Positions 57,451-64,000 of a DNA stretch of 64,000 nucleotides are shown here, one piece after another. Within the stretch, counting starts at the first letter, position 1. Every line of letters begins with the position of its first letter. The translations under genes and the position numbers were made by a program. A model generated the notes under the pieces. It saw nothing but the letters and a program-made list of their open reading frames with translations, was not told where the DNA came from and made no database searches. The stretch is from Hysterangium stoloniferum (Eukaryota > Basidiomycota > Agaricomycetes > Hysterangiales > Hysterangiaceae): the NCBI GenBank assembly GCA_015178975.1, contig WHVD01000056.1, positions 186,001-250,000 on the forward strand, in the 5' to 3' direction.

Positions 57451-58234
57451 ATCATTCAAGACGGCGAATGAATGGATTGGTGTAATGCTACTGACTGTTA
57501 TCAGTAATTAAAGTTTTACCTGAAGCTAGGAAACGCATATACCATAATTTTAAAATTAAGAGAGACGAGAACTGCACTCATTAGGGCTAATTTGAGGCGC
57601 TCTGGTATTGCCAGTTGAACTCACACTGGTACTCTTCACGTTTTCTTCAAATTTTGCAGGTAGCGAGAAACGCCTGCATCAGGGATTTGGGAATGCCTAC
57701 ACCCATTATGTAGACTCCCTAGCCTCCCTAGATCTATGGTCAGCTTTTATACCGACTAGTAAAGTGATCTCCAAAAGTAGTGTTTCTAGCCGAGTCTAGC
57801 CGAGCTAGCTAGCTTTCCTAGATGGCTCTAGACAATATAGACGGCATACTTGCTGATCTTCCCACTTTCCTGTGACATCTGCAAGAGAATACCGGGAACA
57901 GTATCAGAAAAAAACAACATGTGTTTGAGAGTAATATCTCCAGTCAACATGTGTTTTGAGAGCAATCTCTCCAATCAACATTTTCTTTCATAAAAGTAAT
58001 TCCTGACAGCCCAAATGTCCTTGGACATTTCTTAATAAAGATTCCCCTGTGATCGCTGAAAGGGACGGAAGTTCCGACCGCTTTCCCGATGGAAGGTGGG
58101 GTTAAAGTCGCATGAGGCCCCCCTTTATGCTTATAGTGGCTGGAAATGTCTCCCCTTGACGGATAAGAAATGGACGAGGGAGGCGGCTCACTCATATATG
58201 CACAGCCACCCTTCCTCCTTGTCCCACACTTATC
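57451..58234 (+). other. TZF 3' flank with a 0.2 kb insertion
   Basis: Conserved 3' flank, interrupted at about 57680-57877 by unrelated DNA (CAGGGATTTGGGAATGCC...CTTTCCTGTGACATC) flanked by GCATC and ACATC, a possible imperfect target duplication. The flank then continues with two copies of AACATGTGTTTTGAGAG-like sequence (57915-57990) and the junction module. Confidence 0.5.
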
Positions 58235-58440
58235 ACCCCCTCAAACTGTTACTCTCCCGTGTTCGAGTCCGATGCACGCACCAACCCCTTTGCGGAGCTG
58301 GAGCACTACGCACAGATAGTGCAATCAATCGTGAGTGACACCTTGGTTGACATTGGGGGGAAGAAGGGGTCTGTGCTGAAGAAGGCGCCCGGTGCTGGGA
58401 AGCAGCCCTTGACCATGGAGGAGGGGGAATGAAAGAGAAA
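58235..58440 (+). pseudogene. SKN7 last-exon tail copy 6 (strongly degenerate)
   Basis: Recognisable words: GAGTCCGATGCACGCACCAA, CGCACAGATAGTGCAATCAATC, GGGAAGCAGCCCTTGACCATG. It has many changes and no SKN7 3' flank after it. It appears older or less constrained than the other tails. Confidence 0.65.
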
Positions 58441-58959
58441 CGAGGAAGATTTCATATTGGAGTATAAGATATTTGCGTGTGGACTTACATAATTGTGGGT
58501 GTTCAAGTTTCTAATCTCTTGTACCGTCTCGCCCTCACTCCCAGTGAAAACCTGCTCTGGAGAGATCTGGGCATAACCGGAGGGAGCAGAGGCTTGCCGA
58601 AAACCAACCGAAAGGCGATCAGCCATTCTGAACATCATATTTATGCTAATATTATACCAATGCAGGTTGGAATTCTCTGGACCAAAAAACAAAGATGAGC
58701 TCAGTTGCTTGTAGAGACAAAGTAGCGAAGAGCTAAATTATATAAAGCCTTAGTTGAGACCTCTACGGGTGAGCAACTAACTATCTACCTAAATTATATA
58801 AACTATGTGTGGTAATTAGTACAATTTTATGGTAATAACAGTGCGACTTACACCTTAGTTGGGACCTCTACAGGTGAGCAACTAAGGTGTTGGACTTGAG
58901 TACAAACATTTTTATCATCACTTCGGCAGTTGGAAGTTTCTCCACATTTCTACGTGGGA
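58441..58959. other. Unassigned DNA, possibly the LTR side of a copia remnant
   Basis: It contains a direct repeat, GTTGAGACCTCTACGGGTGA near 58753 and GTTGGGACCTCTACAGGTGA near 58858, about 105 bp apart. Its position downstream (minus strand) of copia RNase H suggests part of an old LTR, but no second LTR or target duplication is seen. Confidence 0.35.
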
Positions 58960-59310
58960 AATCTGATGCAATCCGGTATTATCCAATACTCCCCCTCATG
59001 TGAGCGTGTAGTTCAGTGCTCCATAGGAACTGTTCGAATTTGGATCGAACGAGGGCCTTGGTGAATATATCAGCAGTCATCACATTGACCGGGCAATATG
59101 TGAGGTTTACCAGGTTTTGAGTGATGGCGTCGCAGATAAAATAAAAACGAATGTTGATATGTTTGGAGTGAGCATGGTAAACACCATCTCGTGTCAGTGC
59201 GATGGCGCTTTGATTATTGCAGAAGAGGGTCATTGGGTGGGCAAGTGGTTGTGCTAGTTCACCGATGAGGGATCAGAGCCATATTAGCTCCTTTGCTGCA
59301 TTTGCATTCA
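58960..59310 (-). mobile_element. Remnant of a copia element (RNase H end)
   Basis: On the minus strand a fragment encodes the end of copia RNase H: NNQSAIALTRDGVYHAHSKH, then a DIFTKAL word, followed by a purine run before TATTGGATAATACC. It belongs to neither full element of this window. The rest of pol and gag are missing. It is joined on the right to TZF leader-type DNA. Confidence 0.85.
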
Positions 59311-59403
59311 GTTAAAAGTTACTAACAAGTTTTAACTCATTGTCAGTAGCCAATCCTAAACGCATATAATGAAACACCAAGAAACTTTCAAAACCATTTT
59401 ACT

Positions 59404-60618
59404 ATGACGTACCCTTCCCAACAGCATATTCTTCTCCCTTCAAATGAAATAAGGCGACTCGTTGGTTTATCTGAACATAATTAACAGATTACCAGCGGAG
59501 GCGAGCTCAAAATTCATCCCAAGGTCACCGATATTGGTACGCCGATGACACACATTCGCTCCCACTGAATCTGATGTCCTGCTATCCTTATACAGTTCTC
59601 CAACCGCGACCAGAACACTCTCACCCGCAATAGTACTGGCCCTATTCTTGATACAGTCTCCTCTGAGAGGCCGCTCTTTGTAAAAAGCGTGGCTCACAGG
59701 ACGTCTTCCCAAAATACTTTCCACCAGCCTTCTGGTCGTCACCCTGGAACGTTCAATGACCTCCCTCAAGGCATGGTGAATGACTACATCACATTGCATG
59801 AAGGTACGTCATGTGATTGCAACATATCATGACTTCCTGAGCTGAGGGATATGTGGCAGGTGATAGATTATTATTATTTCGAGTCTTTGTTTTCATGTAC
59901 TCACCGCGTTATATTAAATAGTTTCTGCTGCATCTACGGGGGGTCTTCCCGATCTACAAGGCATCATAGGTCAGTCATATGTTTTGTCAAAGATGGTGTA
60001 ATACCTAAGTAACGTCATGGTTTGTCTTGTTCTTTAGATTATAGCACCGTTGAACTCCCCTCTCCCTCATACTGTCTGCCAGATACCCAAGACAGCGCAA
60101 CTGTAGTACGTCCCCCAATTCCTCCACGGACCCTAAACGCTCAAGGTCCTCATCTTAGGCGGCCACAAGTAAAGTTTCTATCCCTGTGTCAACCCCCTCT
60201 GCGAGGTCCCCCAGAAATGAAGGCCCTCTCATGCAGAATCACACCATTGCTCCCACTCGCGGTTGTTGTCTTCCCAAGAGTATCATGAGTTGTATTTGGG
60301 AAACAATTTGTGCCCGCGGGCTAAGTCTCAAGAGCCGCCCAAGCAAAGTCGAGAAAGAATTCATGTATATCGAATGGTAGGTTTATTCAGCTATAAATTT
60401 GTCACATATTGATGTCCAGTAGCCGTGTACCATTCACGACCCGTAAGAATGGGATCCGACATGCTAGAAATGCCAAGATGATTCACGAGTGTCCTACATG
60501 GTGAGTTCCAAAACTTGGTTTCATCTATTGCCAGATAATCAAATAATCAAACACATGTAAAATTATAGCCACGAAACTTTTGCGCGTATCCACCACCGCA
60601 ACTCACACAAGAAATTTT
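59404..60618 (+). pseudogene. TZF-12: copy with early stop and missing exons
   Basis: Conserved ATG and start of exon 1, then a stop (CATAATTAACAG, where relatives have CATAATGAACAG or CATAATGCTAAACAG). Intron 1 is present. A deletion joins intron 2 to the end of exon 4 (near 59851), removing exon 3. Exons 5-8 follow. Exon 9 breaks off after TTTTGTAGTGGC and joins 3'-flank DNA. Inactive. Confidence 0.75.
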
Positions 60619-61020
60619 GTAGTGGCAGAAGACGGCGAATAAATGGATTGATATAATGCCACTAACTGTTAAGTCAATAAAATTTTACCTGAAGCTAGGA
60701 AACAGATACACCATAATTTCAAAATTTAGAGAGCTTAAACTGTATTTATTAAGGCTAATTTGAGGCGCTCCAGTATTGCCAGTTGAACGTTGAACTCACA
60801 CTGGTACTATTATTGACGTTTTCTTCAAATTTCTGCAGGTGGCAAGAAACACCCGACATCTGCAATAGAATACCGGGAAAAGAATCAGAAAAAAAACGTG
60901 TGTTTTGAGAATAATCTCTCCACTCAAGGTGGGGTTAAAGTCGCATGAGGTCCCCCTTTATATTGGCTGAAATAAGAGGAGGACGTTGGAGGCGACCTCA
61001 CTCATCTCTATGCACAGCCA
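60619..61020 (+). other. TZF 3' flank and junction module
   Basis: 3' flank words (AATAAAATTTTACCTGAAGC, GACGTTTTCTTCAAATTTCT), then a junction module shortened on its left (GGTGGGGTTAAAGTCGCATG at 60927) leading to CTCTATGCACAGCCACCCC. No gene. Confidence 0.6.
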
Positions 61021-61219
61021 CCCCTTCCTCTAACAGTCCCTCCTCCTCGTCCCCCATTTATCACCCCTCCAACAATTACCCTCTCTCTTATGTCCGAGTC
61101 TGATACACGCATCAACCTCTTTGCGGGGCTGGGACTATCAGACGAACAATATGCACAGGTATTGCAATCAATCCTGAACGGCGAATTGGTCGTTGGAAAG
61201 ATTTCAGATTGTGGAGTAG
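61021..61219 (+). pseudogene. SKN7 last-exon tail copy 7 with internal deletion
   Basis: Starts at the shared breakpoint (CCTTCCTCTAACAGTCCC). From the ATG at 61090 it matches the SKN7 tail up to GAATTGGTCGTTGGA. It then jumps to AAGATTTCAGATTGTGGAGTAG, having lost the acidic stretch between. SKN7 3' flank follows. Confidence 0.8.
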
Positions 61220-62782
61220 GTAAAAGTAAAAGTTGCGAACTGCACTTTGATGGCGGCGGGGTGTTATTTGTTTGTGAACTTCAAATTTGTATTGTTTGGG
61301 CCCTCACTTTATTCCCTCATCTTGTAGTGTGTTGATCCTGCTGTTTGATTTGTTTAAATACTGTTACGTGTGGCGTACGGACTACTCGCATATTATATGC
61401 TTGTTATTGATACCAAAGTAGAATGACATTTTGATCATTGTAATCATATTAACATTGTGGGCACAAAATCACAATGGGATTTAAACTAATCCCTTGTGTG
61501 ATCAAGAAGATCTATGGTGAAGTACTCGTGTGTAAGAGATTGGCAACTTGGCAGACACTTTTCAAGGATAAGTGTAATTTCATACAATCATCCTAGAGAC
61601 CAGTGTTAGCGAAATACAAATCATTGGATATCGGCAAAAGAGGTTAAGAAATAATTCTGCACCCATTAGGCATTCGGGATGTCTCGTTAGGGACTTTGAA
61701 GCCTTCAAATCCTCCAAAGTATCCTCGCCAATATTCCACTTAGACACCTGTTTACATCCATGACCACCTGGGGTGGCAGAGTATCGGAATTTACTTTATG
61801 TTGGACGTTGGGCTACGGTTTCCCAACATTGCGAAAGACCGTATCCGGTCCAAAGTTGAACTGATAGCTGGTGTCGATACATGCTGGGTTAGCCAGTCCA
61901 ACGACTGCTTGGATACATACATTAAATACCTATAATATACCTATATTCATAATGTATTTAACATCTATCCACTTGAGGTAATCATTGTAGGGAAAAGGTA
62001 ATAATGCAAAGACATTATTTCAGAGATATGTATCATCAATATTTGAAGATTATTCAGCAACCTTTTGAAAGCTACTTTGATTACCGGTAGGAGGGCTAGT
62101 TCTTTTGAGGCTACTCCAGATATGGATTATGTTCGAAATAGATTAGTAGTATTTTTACAAGAACCTAATCCCGATGAAAAAAAATACAAACTGGAAGAAT
62201 AAAAGAACTTACTGGTAATGATAGAATATACAAAAGAGATCTGTATAACGCTGCACGTAGTATGGAGTTTACAGCTAAAATAATAATAGTACCGGGTCCT
62301 TATTTAATCAAGGCGAGGTGATGGTGCCTGGTTCGAGTTACCCGAGACAGGTAAATTTTGGCGGATTGTGGCGTGTATGTACGGCGACGCAGAAGAAGCT
62401 TATCGATTAATAGAGTTTTTGACGCCAGACTGGCTCAGTTATCGATCAACCCTGAATTGTATCTCTCACGCTTTCCAAACCATTCTAATACGTTGGTCCA
62501 TCTCGTCCAATGGGGTATTTTTGCAAGAGGATAAGAATTCTTGATTTTTTTACAGCACAGTCAACCCTTTGCACTTAGGTGGTGGCCTCTGCCGAGCGTT
62601 GAGGCCTAAAGTCTAAAAGATTTACTACTTACTTACACAGTAAGGCTCAAGTGCAGCAGATAGGCCGACACAGCAGCGGAAAAGAAGACGCACTGATGAT
62701 GGAGAATAGTATAGACTCCTTATTTAGGCATCGTCACCCGCAAGGTCCTCGTAATTCCGCCGTCTCGGAGGTATATTTTGAC
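61220..62782 (+). other. SKN7-flank copy, coding-like relic, spacer block
   Basis: The SKN7 flank extends to about 61765. At 61770-61830 is a hairpin-related piece (GTTGGACGTTGGGCTACGG). At 61990-62290 is the coding-like relic shared with 48.1-48.5 kb. At about 62500-62770 is the upstream block TATTTTTGCAAGAGGATAAG...GCAGCGGAAAAGAAGACGC. No gene is assigned. Confidence 0.55.
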
Positions 62783-62986
62783 GGATTGAGTAGTGCAGGG
62801 TGTTGACAGTGGATTGAGTAGTGCAGGGTGTTGATGGATTGAGTAGTGCAGGGTGTTGATGGATTGAGTAGTGCAGGGTGTTGACAGTGGATTGAGTAGT
62901 GCAGGGTGTTGATGGATTGAGTAGTGCAGGGTGTTGATGGATTGAGTAGTGCAGGGTGTTGATGGATCGAGTAGTGCGGAGTTCTG
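62783..62986 (+). repeat. 25 bp minisatellite, about eight units
   Basis: Unit GGATTGAGTAGTGCAGGGTG plus TTGAT (25 bp), with two units ending TTGACAGT (27 bp). Most units are identical, so the array is recent. It lies in the TZF upstream spacer. Confidence 0.9.
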
Positions 62987-63480
62987 AAGAGTAATGATGA
63001 CTGGGTGTCTAGCTAATGTTATTACTAACTAACGAAGACTTTTAAGATTCAACCCATTGCCAGTAGAAACAGATGCACCATAATTTTAAAATTTAGAGAG
63101 ACTGGAACTGCACTCATTAGGGTTAATTTGAAGTGCTCTGCGTTGAACTCACACTGATACTCTTGACGTTTTCTTCAAATTTCTGCAGGTGGCGAGAAAC
63201 CCCTGGCATCTGCAAGAGAATACTGGGAACAGAATCAGAAAAAAAAACATATGTTTGGAGAATAATCTCTCTAATCAAAATGTTTTTTCATAAAAGTAAT
63301 TCCTAGCTCAAGCTAATAAGTCCTTGCACATTTATTAGAAGTTAAATATAACATGGAGATCCCCTTGCGATCGCTGAAAGGGCCGGAAGTTCCGGGCTCT
63401 TTGCCTGATGGAGGGTGGTCCAGCGGCTATAGGAAAGTGTGGCGCAGGGCGTCGCACTGCCGCGCAAGTGTCATGACATG
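62987..63480 (+). other. Scar of a deleted TZF gene
   Basis: The TZF leader is present up to CCCATTGCCAGTAG (63068) and joins directly to AAACAGATGCACCATAATTT, which is 3' flank. The whole gene between is missing. The 3' flank then runs normally to about 63390 (GACGTTTTCTTCAAATTTCTGCAGG near 63165). Confidence 0.75.
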
Positions 63481-63790
63481 TTTTTTTTTTCCAAAATAAG
63501 TAGTCCTCATTATGTAATTTTGGGTTGGAAATTCGTCAGGGTTTAACTATATTTTCCTTTAGGACCTCAAAACACAAGAAATACTACATAGAGTATCCAT
63601 TTTCCTGCTGAAACATACCTTGTGTACCACTTGAAATTGGCACATCACTAGTTTTAGCCCTTAATTGAGTAATATCCATACCCAAATAAAGTTATTAGAG
63701 TGTTCAATAACAAAATATGACATTTGAAACACATGGGTTCTAGGTTTATATCAAAAACATGTATGTTGCCACTTAATTAGAAAGGCAACT
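63481..63790 (-). repeat. Longer copy of the A-tailed repeat seen at 18790-18912
   Basis: On the minus strand it reads AAACCTAGAACCCATGTGTTT ... CCAACCCAAAATTACATAATG ... and ends in an A-run (T-run at 63481-63492 on the plus strand). The 18.8 kb copy has the same two ends but lacks the middle. A poly(A) end suggests a retroposon; its class is unknown. Confidence 0.5.
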
Positions 63791-63839
63791 GCAAGCTTAT
63801 GTATGTAATGCACTGGTGACAATATGCCCGAGAAAATTC

Positions 63840-64000
63840 TTAACCTTTCTTGCCACTACAATTTTTCCCGTGTAAGTTGCGGTAGTCGACACGCGCAAAA
63901 AATTTGTGGCTGTAATTTTACATGTGTTTGGTTATTTGATTATCTGACACTAGATGAAACCGAGTTTAGGAACTCACCATGTAGAACACTCGTGAATCTT
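63840..64000 (-). pseudogene. TZF-13: inverted copy running off the window (exons 9 and 8)
   Basis: The minus strand shows exon 9 at 63909-63840 (70 bp, ending at the early GGTTAA stop as in TZF-9), an intron with GT-AG ends, and the end of exon 8 (63978 to the window edge). The visible part is open: the finger reads TCHKFFARVDYRNLHGKNC, with one Cys of the CPTC word changed to Ser, as in TZF-11. Whether the rest is whole cannot be seen; the type reflects missing evidence, not proven damage. Confidence 0.6.

Noticed and set aside
13137-63900. TZF as the ORF of a transposon
   Set aside because: No terminal repeats or target duplications bound the TZF unit, and the unit includes a piece of SKN7 with its flank. 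The many introns also fit a host gene better, though a genome-wide search is needed to be sure.

Overview
The window looks like nuclear DNA of a filamentous basidiomycete, probably an agaricomycete. The evidence is an SKN7/PRR1-type gene with short GT-AG introns, an intron-bearing tRNA-Ile(UAU), Ty1/copia elements and many 45-70 bp introns. Only one conventional host protein gene is recognised with confidence: the stress regulator SKN7/PRR1 at 1532-4122. The tRNA lies just upstream on the other strand.

From 4.3 to 13 kb the DNA is mostly mobile or simple sequence. It holds a 534 bp insertion in the SKN7 3' region, a possible MITE with GATTTAC subterminal motifs, a 199 bp tandem duplication, low-complexity DNA and a young, nearly complete copia element on the minus strand (7958-12773).

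From 13 kb to the end the window is one long array of a compound duplicated unit. The unit has two parts. The first is an unrecognised nine-exon gene of about 320 codons ending in Cys/His zinc-finger-like motifs; I call it TZF, my own label. The second is a copy of the end of the last exon of SKN7 with its 3' flank. I count 14 TZF loci. Four have all exons open with proper GT-AG introns (13137-14567, 23114-24503, 30681-32118, 49321-50730). A fifth (56082-57450) lacks only the usual start codon. The others are truncated, carry frame or splice damage, or are split by LTR insertions. Seven copies of the SKN7 exon tail plus one flank-only copy lie between TZF loci. One unit is inverted, which makes a large head-to-head inverted repeat around 38.1 kb.

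The spacers contain recurring modules, solo LTRs with perfect 5 bp target duplications, a 1.3 kb element with 130 bp terminal inverted repeats, a retroposon present twice, two minisatellites and coding-like relics. The inverted TZF copy holds one full copia element, which itself contains a solo LTR, and a second solo LTR in its exon 2.

Nothing here shows what TZF does. The main novelty is an apparently selected, intron-rich zinc-finger-like family that has expanded together with a fragment of a master regulator. All calls come from reading the sequence; no database search was run.
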